A program made the translations under genes and the position numbers. 64,000 nucleotides of DNA, taken from contig NZ_JASJAP010000002.1 of assembly GCF_030066995.1 (NCBI RefSeq), forward strand, positions 248,001 to 312,000, read 5' to 3'. This DNA comes from Erythrobacter sp. Its GTDB lineage: Bacteria; Pseudomonadota; Alphaproteobacteria; Sphingomonadales; Sphingomonadaceae. The notes under the pieces are model-generated. The model was given only the letters and a program-made list of their open reading frames with translations. It searched no databases and was not told where the DNA came from. Shown here piece after piece: positions 11,050 to 20,024 of the stretch (position 1 is the stretch's first letter; each line of letters starts with the position of its first letter).

Positions 11050-12207
11050 GTGATCGCGGGCGACGGACAGCCGATGCTGAAAGGCGTGAGGGTGGTCGAC
11101 ATGACCAGCGTTGTCTTCGGCCCCTACGCGACGCAAATCCTCGTAGACCTCGGCGCGCAGGTCATCAAGATCGAGGCACCGGGCGGCGATGTCTATCGCT
11201 ACAGCGCGAAGCCTTCGAAAACGCCGGGCATGGCGCCCAGCTTTCTCGCGCTCAACCGCGGCAAGAAATCGCTTGTGCTGAACCTGAAGGACAGCGCCGA
11301 CGCCGACATCCTGCGCGAACAGCTGCGCGGGGCGGATGTCTTCATTCATAACGTGCGCGAAACCGCGATCGATCGACTCGGTTTTGGCTACGCAGCGGTG
11401 AAGGCGATCGCGCCCGAGATCATCTATGTTCACTGCGTCGGCTTTGGCTCGGGCGGACCCTATAGCGGTCTGCAAGCCTATGACGACGTGATCCAGGCGG
11501 CGAGCGGGGCGACCACCCTGCTGCCGCGCGCCGATGGCCATTCGCGCCCGCGCTATCTGCCCTCGCTGATCGCCGACAAGGTCGCCGGGCTTCACGCCGC
11601 GCACGCGACGCTGGCGGCCATCGTGCATCGCCTGCGCACGGGCCGGGGGCAGCTTGTGGAGGTTCCGATGTTCGAAGCGTTCACCAGCTTCATGCTGAAA
11701 GAGCACCTGGATGCGATGACCTTCGATCCGCCCAACGGGACGGCGGGCTATGGACGCCAGGTCGATCCCGACCGCCAACCGTTTGAGACGAAAGACGGCT
11801 GGATCAGCATCGTGCCCTATGTCCCCCAGCACTTCCCGGCGGTGATCGGTCTGCTGGGCGATCCCGATTTTGCGGTGGAGGAACGCTGGCAGGATATCCG
11901 CGCGATCCTGTCGTCCGGTCCCGAACTCTACGCCCGGATGGCGGCGCTGACAAAGGCCAGGACCACGGCCGAATGCCTTGAGATCCTGCGCGAGGCCAAC
12001 ATTCCTGCCATGCCGGTGACCGATCTCGACAATGTGATCGAGGACGCGCATCTGCGCGAAACCGGCTTTTTCGAGCGCGGCGAGCATCCAAGCGAAGGCG
12101 CGCTGTACCAGATGCGCGATCCCAACCGCTTCAGCGACTGGGAACAAGGGCCCTTGGGTAACGCCCCGCTTCCGGGCGAACACGACAACGAGTTCAAGAG
12201 CGGCTAG
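11050..12207 (+). CDS. CaiB/BaiF class III CoA transferase
   Basis: 385 residues from the GTG at 11050; an ATG at 11074 would remove eight residues. An AGGAG at 11035-11039 favours the GTG. Family III CoA transferases move CoA between carboxylic acids. Landmarks are [49 protein letters not shown] and the [17 protein letters not shown] segment, where the catalytic Asp (the D of ADKV) is expected. It likely forms a two-gene unit with the preceding flavoprotein. The acid substrate is unknown. Its stop codon is shared with that of queG on the other strand. Confidence 0.9.
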   Translation: MIAGDGQPMLKGVRVVDMTSVVFGPYATQILVDLGAQVIKIEAPGGDVYRYSAKPSKTPGMAPSFLALNRGKKSLVLNLKDSADADILREQLRGADVFIHNVRETAIDRLGFGYAAVKAIAPEIIYVHCVGFGSGGPYSGLQAYDDVIQAASGATTLLPRADGHSRPRYLPSLIADKVAGLHAAHATLAAIVHRLRTGRGQLVEVPMFEAFTSFMLKEHLDAMTFDPPNGTAGYGRQVDPDRQPFETKDGWISIVPYVPQHFPAVIGLLGDPDFAVEERWQDIRAILSSGPELYARMAALTKARTTAECLEILREANIPAMPVTDLDNVIEDAHLRETGFFERGEHPSEGALYQMRDPNRFSDWEQGPLGNAPLPGEHDNEFKSG

Positions 12208-13250
12208 GCCGCCAACCGGCCTCGCGCCCACGCGGCGGCCTCGGCTACCACAGGATCGGGGTCGTCCAGCAAGGCATCGACCGGCCCGATCAGGGCGCAA
12301 TCCCCGCTGTTGCCGGCCGCATAGAGGCAATTGCGCACAAACCGGTTGCGTCCGATCCGCTTGATCGGAGAGCCGGAAAACAGGGCGCGAAACCCCGTGT
12401 CATCGAGCGCGAGCAGCTCGTCGAGGCGCGGGGCGACCAGTTCGGCGCGGGCGAGAAATTCGCGCGCGGCGTGCGCTTGCTCGGCAAACTTGTTCCACGG
12501 ACACACGGCCAGGCAATCATCGCAGCCGTAGATGCGGTTGCCCAGCGCTTCGCGAAATTCATGCGGTACCGGTCCCTTGTGCTCGATCGTGAGATAGGAA
12601 ATGCAGCGGCGCGCATCGATCACATATGGCTGTGGGAAGGCGTCGGTCGGGCAGGCGTCGAGACAGGCGCGGCAGCTTCCGCACTGGTCGCGATGGGATG
12701 GCGAAGGCGCGAGATCGAGCGTGGTGTAGATCGCGCCCAAGAACAGCCAGCTGCCGTGATCTGGGCTCACCAGATTGGTGTGCTTGCCTTGCCAACCAAG
12801 CCCCGAAGCCTCTCCAAGAGGCTTCTCCATAACCGGAGCGGTGTCTACAAAGACTTTGACTTCGGCGGCGGGTTCGCGCGCGGTGAGCCATCGGGCGAGC
12901 GCTTTCAGGCGCTTCTTGACGACGTCGTGATAGTCTTTCCCTTGCGCGTAGACCGATACCCGCGCCCGGTCGCCGACGGTCTCCAGAGCCATCGGATCGC
13001 GGCCCGGCGCGTAGCTCATCCCCAGAGCGATAACCGATTGCGACTCGGGCCACAGCGCCTTGGGTGAGCGGCGTTGGTGCGCGCGGGTCGCCATCCATTC
13101 CATCGCCGCGTGGTGCCCCTCGCCCAGCCACTGCTCGAGCCGCTGTGTTCTCAGCGGATCCTCGTCCGCGCTCGCAAAGCCACACGCGGCAAAGCCCAGC
13201 TCGCGCGCCTTGGCGACGATCCGGTCCCCGATTTCTTGGCTGACATTCAT
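12204..13250 (-). CDS. queG: Epoxyqueuosine reductase QueG
   Basis: 348 residues. Catalyses the last step of queuosine synthesis in tRNA, reducing epoxyqueuosine to queuosine with cobalamin and two 4Fe-4S clusters. Visible are the first cluster motif [11 protein letters not shown] (Cys190, 193, 196, 200), the second with Cys243, 246 and 250 ([10 protein letters not shown]), the [11 protein letters not shown] segment with the likely catalytic Asp136, and [14 protein letters not shown]-like stretch closes the protein ([13 protein letters not shown]). I used the ATG at 13250; another at 13271 adds seven residues. The TAG stop shares the palindrome CTAG at 12204-12207 with the convergent CoA transferase. 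Confidence 0.94.
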   Translation of the reverse strand: MNVSQEIGDRIVAKARELGFAACGFASADEDPLRTQRLEQWLGEGHHAAMEWMATRAHQRRSPKALWPESQSVIALGMSYAPGRDPMALETVGDRARVSVYAQGKDYHDVVKKRLKALARWLTAREPAAEVKVFVDTAPVMEKPLGEASGLGWQGKHTNLVSPDHGSWLFLGAIYTTLDLAPSPSHRDQCGSCRACLDACPTDAFPQPYVIDARRCISYLTIEHKGPVPHEFREALGNRIYGCDDCLAVCPWNKFAEQAHAAREFLARAELVAPRLDELLALDDTGFRALFSGSPIKRIGRNRFVRNCLYAAGNSGDCALIGPVDALLDDPDPVVAEAAAWARGRLAA

Positions 13251-13316
13251 GGTAATCGGCTCATTAACCATGTTTGGGTTACTCCCGTTTAGCGGTGAGC
13301 CTTAACCAGCGGAACC
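13251..13316. promoter_or_regulatory. Divergent promoter region of queG and the ABC exporter, with two TTAACC boxes
   Basis: The 66-base gap between the two divergent starts holds TTAACCAT at 13264-13271 and TTAACC at 13302-13307. TTAACCAT matches the half-site form of the CtrA box known in alphaproteobacteria. Control by CtrA is inference; no good -35/-10 pair was found. Confidence 0.3.
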
Positions 13317-14324
13317 ATGGATATGGCAGTAGGCGATCTCATGCGCTCAGGCAAAGGGGCGAGCGAACCCGTGCGAACCGTTGCTCATGAGGACACGCGC
13401 CCGCTCGCGATCGAAGCGTGCGGTTTGGTCAAGAGCTTTGACGGAACGCGCGCGGTCGACGGGGTGGACATCATCGTGCCCGAAGGCGCGATTTACGGCG
13501 TGCTTGGCCCCAATGGGGCGGGCAAGACCACGACCTTGCGCATGCTTCTGGGCATCATCGATCCCGATGAAGGCGTGCGCCGCGTGTTCGGCTACGACCG
13601 CCCGCACGATATCGGTCGCCTGATTGGCTACCTGCCCGAAGAGCGCGGGCTCTATCCGGCGATGAAAGCGGTCGAAGCGATTGCGTTCATGGGCGCGCTG
13701 CGCGGCCTGCCGCTCGCCGAAGGACGTAAGCGCGGCCTCGAACTGCTCGAGCGCCACGATCTGGGTCACGCAAAGGACCGCACGATCCGCCAGCTTTCCA
13801 AGGGTATGGCGCAGACCGTCCAGCTGCTCGGCACGCTGGTGCATCGCCCGCGCCTTGTCGTGCTCGATGAGCCGTTCTCTGGCCTCGACGCGATCAATCA
13901 GGGCAAGCTGGAGCGGATGATCCGCAGCCTTGCCGAAGAGGGCGTTACGGTGATCTTTTCCACCCATGTCATCCACCACGCCGAGCGCCTGTGCGAGGGC
14001 GTGGCGATCATTGCGGGCGGCAAGGTGCCCTATGCCGGGAGCGTCGAGACCGCGCGCGATCGCATCCCCGCGCAAGTGCGGCTGGAAACCCGCGCGCGCG
14101 AAGGGAGCTGGACCGCCGCGCTGCCCGAGGACACGCGCCGCGAGGGCGATTTCTTCTATTTCTCCCTGCCCGAAAGCGGAGTCGAGCCGCTGCTGAAAAG
14201 CCTGATCGAGGGCGAAGCGGGCATTCTGTCGCTCTCCATCGAGCGCGCCGGATTGCACGACGCGTTTGTTGCGATTGCAGGCGAAGCGGCGGCGCGCCAG
14301 CTCGAAGCCGACGCGCAAAGCTGA
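13317..14324 (+). CDS. ABC transporter ATP-binding protein (NatA-like)
   Basis: 335 residues. ATPase subunit of an ABC-2 type exporter. Walker A is GPNGAGKTT at 64-72, the signature is LSKGMAQ at 160-166 and Walker B is RLVVLDEP ending at 186, with the D-loop Asp at 191 and an H-loop in IFSTHVIHHAE. The C-terminal 80 residues form the accessory domain of sodium-efflux/drug ABC-2 ATPases. The permease follows after 16 bases. An N-terminal extension of about 30 residues precedes the first strand; an internal start is possible. Confidence 0.9.
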   Translation: MDMAVGDLMRSGKGASEPVRTVAHEDTRPLAIEACGLVKSFDGTRAVDGVDIIVPEGAIYGVLGPNGAGKTTTLRMLLGIIDPDEGVRRVFGYDRPHDIGRLIGYLPEERGLYPAMKAVEAIAFMGALRGLPLAEGRKRGLELLERHDLGHAKDRTIRQLSKGMAQTVQLLGTLVHRPRLVVLDEPFSGLDAINQGKLERMIRSLAEEGVTVIFSTHVIHHAERLCEGVAIIAGGKVPYAGSVETARDRIPAQVRLETRAREGSWTAALPEDTRREGDFFYFSLPESGVEPLLKSLIEGEAGILSLSIERAGLHDAFVAIAGEAAARQLEADAQS

Positions 14325-14340
14325 GCGGGGCCAGACCGAT

Positions 14341-15663
14341 ATGAGCGGAAGCGAGACCATGGAAACCACGCCTGCGACCAATCCTCGATTGTCCTTTCTT
14401 GAGGCCGCCTGGGTCATCGCCCGGCGCGATTTTGGCGCGGTGCTGTTCAGCCGCGCGTTCCTGTTCTTCCTGATCGGGCCGCTTTTCCCGGTCCTGGTTG
14501 GTGGGCTGGCCGGCAGCATTGGCAAATCGACCTCCCAGCAGGCGGTGAGTGTCGACGTGGGCGTCGCGATGAGCGTTTCGGACTCGACGGCCTTGCTGGG
14601 CGCTGCGGAAACCTTGCGCCCGCAACTGGGCCGCGCGATGCCGGACCTCAAGCCGATCGAGGCCGCGGAGGGCAACGCCGATTTCAACGCACGCGATTAT
14701 CTGGCTTCGCGGCGCGGCAATTACGCGGCGATCGTAACCGGCACCCTGGAGGCGCCGCAGATCGTCGGCACTCAGCGACAGGTGGACCGATGGAGCGGGG
14801 CGATAGAGCTCGCCGCTGCGACCGCCTTGCAAGCTTCCCCCTCACAGTTCCCGAGCGCCAGCGCCGACATCGTCGCCTCCAGCGCCTCCTCCGAACGCAA
14901 GACCCGCATCCACACCGCGCAAGCCGCGCAAATGGTGCTGTTCCTCTTAACGATCATGCTGGGCGGCATGGTGCTTTCCAACCTGGCGGAGGAGAAGGGC
15001 AACAAGATCATCGAAATCCTGGCCGCCGCCTTGCCGATGGACGCGGTGTTCATGGGCAAGCTGTTTGCAATGCTGGGTGTGAGCTTTGTCGGCATCGCAG
15101 TGTGGGGCACGCTGGGCTTTGCGTTCTGGACGGTCGCGGAGGACGCAATCGTCACCGTCACGCAGACCAATTACCGCGAACTGCCCGGCCCGGCGGTGGG
15201 CTGGCCGGTCTTTGTGGGGCTTGGCATCGTGTACTTCTCGATGGCGTATCTGCTGCTGGGTTCGCTGTTCCTCACCATTGGCGGCATGGCCTCCAGCGTG
15301 CGCGAAGTGCAGACCATGTCGATGCCGGTCACGATGATGCAGCTGATGGTGTTCTTCATCGCCATGGCGACGGTGGCGGACACCGGCTCTTCGCTGGAGC
15401 TGTTTGCGGTGACCTTCCCGCTATCCTCGCCCTTTGCGATGCTGGCGCGCGCGGCGATCGAAGAGACCTTGTGGATTCACGCGCTCGCAATCGCCTGGCA
15501 GGCGGTCGCGGTGATCGCGCTGGTCAAAGGCGGATCGCTGCTTTTCCGCAAGCGGGTGATGAAATCGGGCGGCGCGGGCCGCGCGAAGAAACCGCTTTTG
15601 CGTCGCCGGGCGGCGGAGCCCGCAACCCGGTCGGCCGAACAGGCGCTTGAGCCGGCCGAATAA
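14341..15663 (+). CDS. ABC-2 type permease (NatB-like)
   Basis: 440 residues. Membrane partner of the preceding ATPase. A first membrane segment near 35-60 (FLFFLIGPLFPVLVGGLAG) is followed by a large extracytoplasmic domain. A cluster of five or so membrane helices runs from about 200 (AQMVLFLLTIMLGGMVLSNL) to 415 (IAWQAVAVIALVKGGSLLF), with the cytoplasmic stretch EEKGNKIIEILAAALPMDAV typical of ABC-2 permeases of the NatB/YhaP type. Exported substrate unknown; sodium or small amphiphiles are usual for the family. I chose the ATG at 14341, 16 bases after the ATPase stop. Confidence 0.88.
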   Translation: MSGSETMETTPATNPRLSFLEAAWVIARRDFGAVLFSRAFLFFLIGPLFPVLVGGLAGSIGKSTSQQAVSVDVGVAMSVSDSTALLGAAETLRPQLGRAMPDLKPIEAAEGNADFNARDYLASRRGNYAAIVTGTLEAPQIVGTQRQVDRWSGAIELAAATALQASPSQFPSASADIVASSASSERKTRIHTAQAAQMVLFLLTIMLGGMVLSNLAEEKGNKIIEILAAALPMDAVFMGKLFAMLGVSFVGIAVWGTLGFAFWTVAEDAIVTVTQTNYRELPGPAVGWPVFVGLGIVYFSMAYLLLGSLFLTIGGMASSVREVQTMSMPVTMMQLMVFFIAMATVADTGSSLELFAVTFPLSSPFAMLARAAIEETLWIHALAIAWQAVAVIALVKGGSLLFRKRVMKSGGAGRAKKPLLRRRAAEPATRSAEQALEPAE

Positions 15664-15684
15664 GTCGCAAATCGCAACTTACTA

Positions 15685-15713
15685 TTGACACGCGTGTCAG
15701 TTAGGGCAGGATA
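15685..15713 (+). promoter_or_regulatory. Promoter with palindromic operator before the CYP153 gene
   Basis: A consensus -35 TTGACA at 15685-15690 is followed 16 bases later by a weak -10, CAGGAT, at 15707-15712. A perfect 14-base palindrome, TGACACGCGTGTCA (15686-15699), covers most of the -35 box, the layout expected for repression by a TetR-like dimer. No regulator gene is next to it, so the regulator identity is inference. Confidence 0.55.
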
Positions 15714-15799
15714 GCGCTTGGGAGCGGGTATGCACGGCAAGGCCTGACATGAAAAAACAGGCCGATCGGACCGCTCTCGAACGAGGAGAGAGAGCAGTC

Positions 15800-17137
15800 A
15801 TGGCCACTATTGCCCCGCCCCGCCCCGAAGTGCGGACATCGCCAACCGCTTACGCCGCGCTCAAGGAACACTATGCGCAGCATCCCGAAGAGCGGCTTGA
15901 GCATCCGCACAAATGGGATGTCAGCCGTTCGGACATCTATTACGAAGACACCTGGCAGCCCATCTTTGCCGAAATGCAGCAGGCTGGGCCGCTGCACTAC
16001 ATCGATGAAAGCCCCTTTGGCCCCTACTGGGCGGTCGTCGGCCACAAAGCGATCCAGCATATCGAAGCGCTGCCGGACGTCTTCTCGTCGAGCTGGGAGC
16101 ATGGCGGGATCACCATTCTCAACCGTCTGAGCGATGAGGAGATCGCCGAAAGCGGGGTGGATCGCCGCGAGCTTCCGATGTTCATCGCCATGGATCGCCC
16201 GCAGCACACAGGGCAACGCCGCACGGTCGCGCCCAAATTCACGCCGAGCGCGATGAAGGACATGGAGCCCGAAATACGCCAGCGCACCGGCGAACTGCTT
16301 GATACGCTGCCCCGCGGCGAGGTGTTCGATTGGGTCGACAAGGTCTCGATCGAACTGACCACCGGCATGCTCGCCATCCTGTTCGGCTTCCCCTGGGAAG
16401 ATCGGCGCATGCTCACCTTCTGGTCGGACTGGGCTGGCGACACCGAGCTTGCCACCGTGCGCGAGCTTGACGAGATGCGCTGGGGCTTCCTGCATGAAAT
16501 GGCGGCCTATTTCCAATCGCTCTGGGTCGAGCGCACGCAGGACAAGGAGCCGGGCGACGACCTTATCAGCATGATGATCCACTCCGAGGCGATGAACCAG
16601 ATGCGCCCTGAGGAATTCATGGGCAATCTGGTGCTGCTGATCGTTGGCGGGAACGACACGACTCGCAACACGATGAGCGGGATCATCCATTCGCTCGACA
16701 AGTTCCCGGACCAGCGCAAGCTGTTCGAGGAGCACCCCGAGCTGATCCCGAACGCGGTGCAGGAGTGTCTGCGCTATCAGACGCCGCTCGCGCATATGCG
16801 CCGGACGTGCACACAGGATACCGAAGTGTTCGGGAAGACCATCAAGGCCGGCGACAAGGTTGTCCTGTGGTACCTTGGCGCCAACCGCGAGGAGAGCGTG
16901 TTCGAAGACCCGCACAAACTCGACATCACGCGCGAGAACGCCAAGCGCCACATCGCGTTTGGTTATGGGATTCACCGCTGCGTCGGCGCGCGTCTGGCCG
17001 AGCTTCAGCTAAGGGTCTTGCTCGAGGAAATGCACAAGCGCCGCATGCGCGTGCACGTCGCCGGTGACGTGGAGCGGGTGCGCGCGAACTTCGTGCACGG
17101 CTTCCGCAAGCTGGAAGTCGAAATCACCGAGTTCTAG
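15800..17137 (+). CDS. Cytochrome P450, CYP153-like alkane/fatty-acid terminal hydroxylase
   Basis: 445 residues. The heme ligand motif FGYGIHRCVG lies at 387-396 with Cys394; the ExxR motif is Glu322/Arg325. The oxygen-activating I-helix reads GGNDTTRN at 283-290, and with LLIVGGNDTTRNTMSG, QTPLAHMRR, SPFGPYWAV and RVRANFVHGF it is diagnostic of the CYP153 family, soluble enzymes that hydroxylate medium-chain alkanes or fatty acids at the terminal carbon. The ATG at 15800 has AGGAGA ten bases upstream; an in-frame ATG at 15749 would add 17 unconserved residues. CYP153 genes often travel with ferredoxin and reductase genes; here neither is adjacent. Confidence 0.92.
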   Translation: MATIAPPRPEVRTSPTAYAALKEHYAQHPEERLEHPHKWDVSRSDIYYEDTWQPIFAEMQQAGPLHYIDESPFGPYWAVVGHKAIQHIEALPDVFSSSWEHGGITILNRLSDEEIAESGVDRRELPMFIAMDRPQHTGQRRTVAPKFTPSAMKDMEPEIRQRTGELLDTLPRGEVFDWVDKVSIELTTGMLAILFGFPWEDRRMLTFWSDWAGDTELATVRELDEMRWGFLHEMAAYFQSLWVERTQDKEPGDDLISMMIHSEAMNQMRPEEFMGNLVLLIVGGNDTTRNTMSGIIHSLDKFPDQRKLFEEHPELIPNAVQECLRYQTPLAHMRRTCTQDTEVFGKTIKAGDKVVLWYLGANREESVFEDPHKLDITRENAKRHIAFGYGIHRCVGARLAELQLRVLLEEMHKRRMRVHVAGDVERVRANFVHGFRKLEVEITEF

Positions 17138-17238
17138 CGCCTGGCGCCGGTCAGCCGTGCACGCGCTGCCGATGAAACTTTTTGGCTGTTTGCGCCGTAT
17201 TACCGGGTGAAGATCCGAGATATACGGGACGTTTTGAC

Positions 17239-17736
17239 ATGGCTTACACCAAGGGCTCACGCCGCTTTTTCCTCGGCACCGCTGTTGCCGGGTTTGCCGT
17301 GCCGTTTCTGGGCGGCTGCGGCGAAAGCCCGGCGCAGGCCAAGAATTTCAAGATCACCAAGACCGAAGCCGAATGGCGCGCCAAGCTGACCAAAGGCGAG
17401 TATTACATCCTGCGCGATGCGGGGACCGAGCGCGCTTACACCTCACCGCTCAACACCGAAAAGCGCAAGGGCACTTTCGTGTGCGCGGGGTGCGGCAACA
17501 AGCTCTACTCCTCGGCGCACAAATACGACAGCGGTACGGGTTGGCCGAGCTTCTGGCAGGCGATCGACAAGGGCGCGGTGGGCACCAGCACCGATTACAA
17601 GATCGGCTACCCGCGCACCGAAGTGCACTGCGCCGATTGCGGCGGGCATCTGGGGCATATCTTTGGCGATGGCCCGCGCCCGACCGGCAAGCGGCACTGC
17701 ATTAACGGCTTGGCGCTCGACTTTATTCCGGCTTGA
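17239..17736 (+). CDS. msrB: Peptide-methionine (R)-S-oxide reductase, exported lipoprotein form
   Basis: 165 residues. Reduces the R epimer of methionine sulfoxide in proteins. Zinc is held by Cys82/Cys85 (CAGC) and Cys131/Cys134 (CADC); the catalytic Cys154 lies in RHCIN. The N-terminus has both a twin-arginine motif (SRRFFLG, residues 7-13) and a lipobox ending at Cys27 (FLGGC), so the enzyme should be Tat-exported and lipid-anchored to repair envelope proteins; most MsrB are cytoplasmic. The last 14 bases overlap the convergent membrane protein gene. Confidence 0.92.
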   Translation: MAYTKGSRRFFLGTAVAGFAVPFLGGCGESPAQAKNFKITKTEAEWRAKLTKGEYYILRDAGTERAYTSPLNTEKRKGTFVCAGCGNKLYSSAHKYDSGTGWPSFWQAIDKGAVGTSTDYKIGYPRTEVHCADCGGHLGHIFGDGPRPTGKRHCINGLALDFIPA

Positions 17737-19510
17737 TCCGCCACAGCTTGAAGGACGTGCCTTCAGCGGTCGCAATTGGTTCCAGCCAATCGGGCTCGCG
17801 GCCATCCAGCAAATCCGCCATGAATCCATCGGGAGCGGATTCCTTGTAATTGCTGGGCTCAATAAGGTCCGGACACACAGCGAGATACTGGCTGCCGCGC
17901 TCTGTCAGCTTCGCGCGCGCCGCTGCGCTGGAGCCCAACACGGTATCAATCACTTCGCGCATCGCTTCGTTGCCGCGATGGTGGCCGGTCGCCTGCACCG
18001 AATGATGGCTCACCAGAAGCACTGTGGGAGCAATGTCGAGCGGCGTGAAAACTTCGCCCGGTTCCAGCGCGTTCAGGATGTCTGCGTTCGCCTCGATCCG
18101 GCAATTGGAAACCTTCAGATTGCCGGTGGCCGCGCTTGCTATCTGCGCCCGCGCTGGCAGTACCAGCGCCGACATCGACAGTGGCAGGGTTGGCAATAGC
18201 GCGCAGGCCACCGCCAGCAACGCGCCGACGCGCGGCAGCGGGCGCTCCATTTTCCGGATCGAGCGCAGCCAGAGGTTGAGCTGCCAGGCGAGCGGCGGGG
18301 CCGCGAGAAGGCAGGCGACCGCACCGGCGCGCGCGACCAACAGCGCGATAACGATACTGCCACCCAGGATCATCGCGTAATCGCTCCAGAACCGGCCCAG
18401 CCAGGCGTTCGAGCGGCTGGCCAGATTGATCGCAGCGTAAAGGCCGATCAGCGGCGTCACCGCGTATTGCAAGGCCACGGTCAGCGTCTGGGCCCAGACC
18501 GGCATCCCTTCCCTGACGTTGACGTACCAGTAATCGTGCACCAGCGGGTCGAGCTCGCTGAAACCGCCACCGGTTGCGCATTGCGGTGAGGAGACGAGCA
18601 CCATCGCCAGCGCGCCGCCCGCTGCAAGTGCAAAGCCCCCCAGCCGAGCGCCCATCGGCATTACCTCGAGCCGGGCCAGAACGCTCAGCACGACCGCGCC
18701 CCAGCCAAACATCGCCAGATGGATCGGGCTGATCGCGTCGCAATAGGTCGCGAAGTCATCAAAGCCGCGTGTGAGCGCAAAAAGCGCGGCGCATGTGACC
18801 GCCAGCGCCTGAATGGCGCTTACCAGAAGCGTCTTCTCCTTCGGATCGCGCAGCCAGCGCAAAGCGAGCACGCCAAAGATGACCGCGGCCAGCGGCAGCC
18901 CCTCGATCGAGATCGTCAGCCAAGTGGCCAGGCTTGCGCCGACCACGCGTCCGCCCGCAACCATGGACCGCGCCATCAGCCCGTTCATGGCGGCCAGCGC
19001 GCAAACAAGCTGCCAGCCGTGGTGATCGATCCGCATCGGGCCGAGTTGAAAGAGCACGGGCACGCAGACCGCCATGATCAGCGCGGTGAAGTTGGTCTCC
19101 TCATCGCCCAACAACCGCCAGGCGATCCGTGCGGCGAGCAGCATGGCCACGCCAAGCGTGATCAGCGGCGTGATCACAAGCCCTGCAATCTCCGCGTTCG
19201 CGCCGCCGAGAACGGGCGTCAGGAGCAAAATCACCAGAGCCAGAGGGACATCGACAATCCGCGACCAGTGCATCGGCACACCACCACCGGGGGCGTCGGC
19301 GCGGTATTGGGTAACATCGAACCAGCTCTGACCATTCAAAAGGTCGCGCACCTGGATCAGGCGCATCGTGTCGTCCGGATCGGGAAAGCGCATCGAGGAG
19401 ATAGCGCCCCAATTGATCACCACGAGCAGCGCGCTGATGATAGCCCACGCCGCCCCGACGCGCATCAGGAACTCGAGCGGAAAGGCGGATCGGCGGCGCT
19501 CGACCAGCAT
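17723..19510 (-). CDS. Multi-spanning membrane protein with GT-C/STT3-like features
   Basis: 595 residues with about 11-13 membrane helices up to residue 450, then a soluble C-terminal domain of about 140 residues. The first extracytoplasmic loop carries an acidic DPDD at 44-47 followed by MHWSRIVD near 80-87; DHHGW begins at 162. The loop acid and the later DHH resemble landmarks of GT-C lipid-linked sugar transferases of the STT3/AglB type, though identity is too low by eye to name a function. Three bases separate it from the GtrA gene upstream, so the two are co-transcribed. The likely role is transfer of a polyprenyl-linked sugar outside the inner membrane. Confidence 0.6.
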   Translation of the reverse strand: MLVERRRSAFPLEFLMRVGAAWAIISALLVVINWGAISSMRFPDPDDTMRLIQVRDLLNGQSWFDVTQYRADAPGGGVPMHWSRIVDVPLALVILLLTPVLGGANAEIAGLVITPLITLGVAMLLAARIAWRLLGDEETNFTALIMAVCVPVLFQLGPMRIDHHGWQLVCALAAMNGLMARSMVAGGRVVGASLATWLTISIEGLPLAAVIFGVLALRWLRDPKEKTLLVSAIQALAVTCAALFALTRGFDDFATYCDAISPIHLAMFGWGAVVLSVLARLEVMPMGARLGGFALAAGGALAMVLVSSPQCATGGGFSELDPLVHDYWYVNVREGMPVWAQTLTVALQYAVTPLIGLYAAINLASRSNAWLGRFWSDYAMILGGSIVIALLVARAGAVACLLAAPPLAWQLNLWLRSIRKMERPLPRVGALLAVACALLPTLPLSMSALVLPARAQIASAATGNLKVSNCRIEANADILNALEPGEVFTPLDIAPTVLLVSHHSVQATGHHRGNEAMREVIDTVLGSSAAARAKLTERGSQYLAVCPDLIEPSNYKESAPDGFMADLLDGREPDWLEPIATAEGTSFKLWRIKPE

Positions 19511-19513
19511 AGC

Positions 19514-19951
19514 CTAGCCGCTCCTCGCTGACGGATCGGACCGGAACACGATCTTGCTGCGCAAGATCCAGGTCGCGGTGAAGGAGACAATAATCGCAAC
19601 GCCCTTTGCAAGACGCGGATCGCCGCCCGCCCAATCGCCCAGGCCGACAATCGCCGTGGTGAGAGCAAGCCCGATCAGGGCGGAAATCACGAACAGCGCT
19701 TTTTGACGCGTACGCGCAAGACCCCCTTCGGCCACCGTGTCCTGAAAGACCGCGCGGCTCGACATCAGCCAGTGCGCCAGAATGCCGAGCGAATAGCCCA
19801 TTGCCGAAGCGGGCGCGGCGGCGACACCAAGACCCATGAACGCAAGAAAGCTTCCCACATCGACCGCCAGCGCCCCAACGCTGGCGAGGATGTAGCGGAT
19901 CAGCCGCAGGTCGCGCAGCTTGGCCAGTATCGAGACGAGTGCCTCAGTCAT
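19514..19951 (-). CDS. GtrA-family membrane protein
   Basis: 145 residues with four predicted membrane helices (about 18-42, 47-65, 85-108, 115-135). LIRYILASVGALAVDVGSFLAFM is the standard start of the GtrA/DPMS family, thought to move polyprenyl-phosphate-linked sugars across the inner membrane. VSFTATWILRSKIVF is the family's last helix with its basic end. It lies three bases upstream of the GT-C-like gene, which would use a flipped sugar on the outer side. No GtrB-type glycosyltransferase is adjacent. Confidence 0.85.
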   Translation of the reverse strand: MTEALVSILAKLRDLRLIRYILASVGALAVDVGSFLAFMGLGVAAAPASAMGYSLGILAHWLMSSRAVFQDTVAEGGLARTRQKALFVISALIGLALTTAIVGLGDWAGGDPRLAKGVAIIVSFTATWILRSKIVFRSDPSARSG

Positions 19952-20024
19952 TGTTCAGCCCATTCCCCTGGAGCTTTGTCTGCGCCCCCAGCGCGCGCCT
20001 TAGCGCCGCCATTGGCGCGCCGTG

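Noticed and set aside
15749..15799. Earlier ATG start for the P450
   Set aside because: The extension is not CYP153-like, and the ATG at 15800 has a good AGGAGA at normal spacing.
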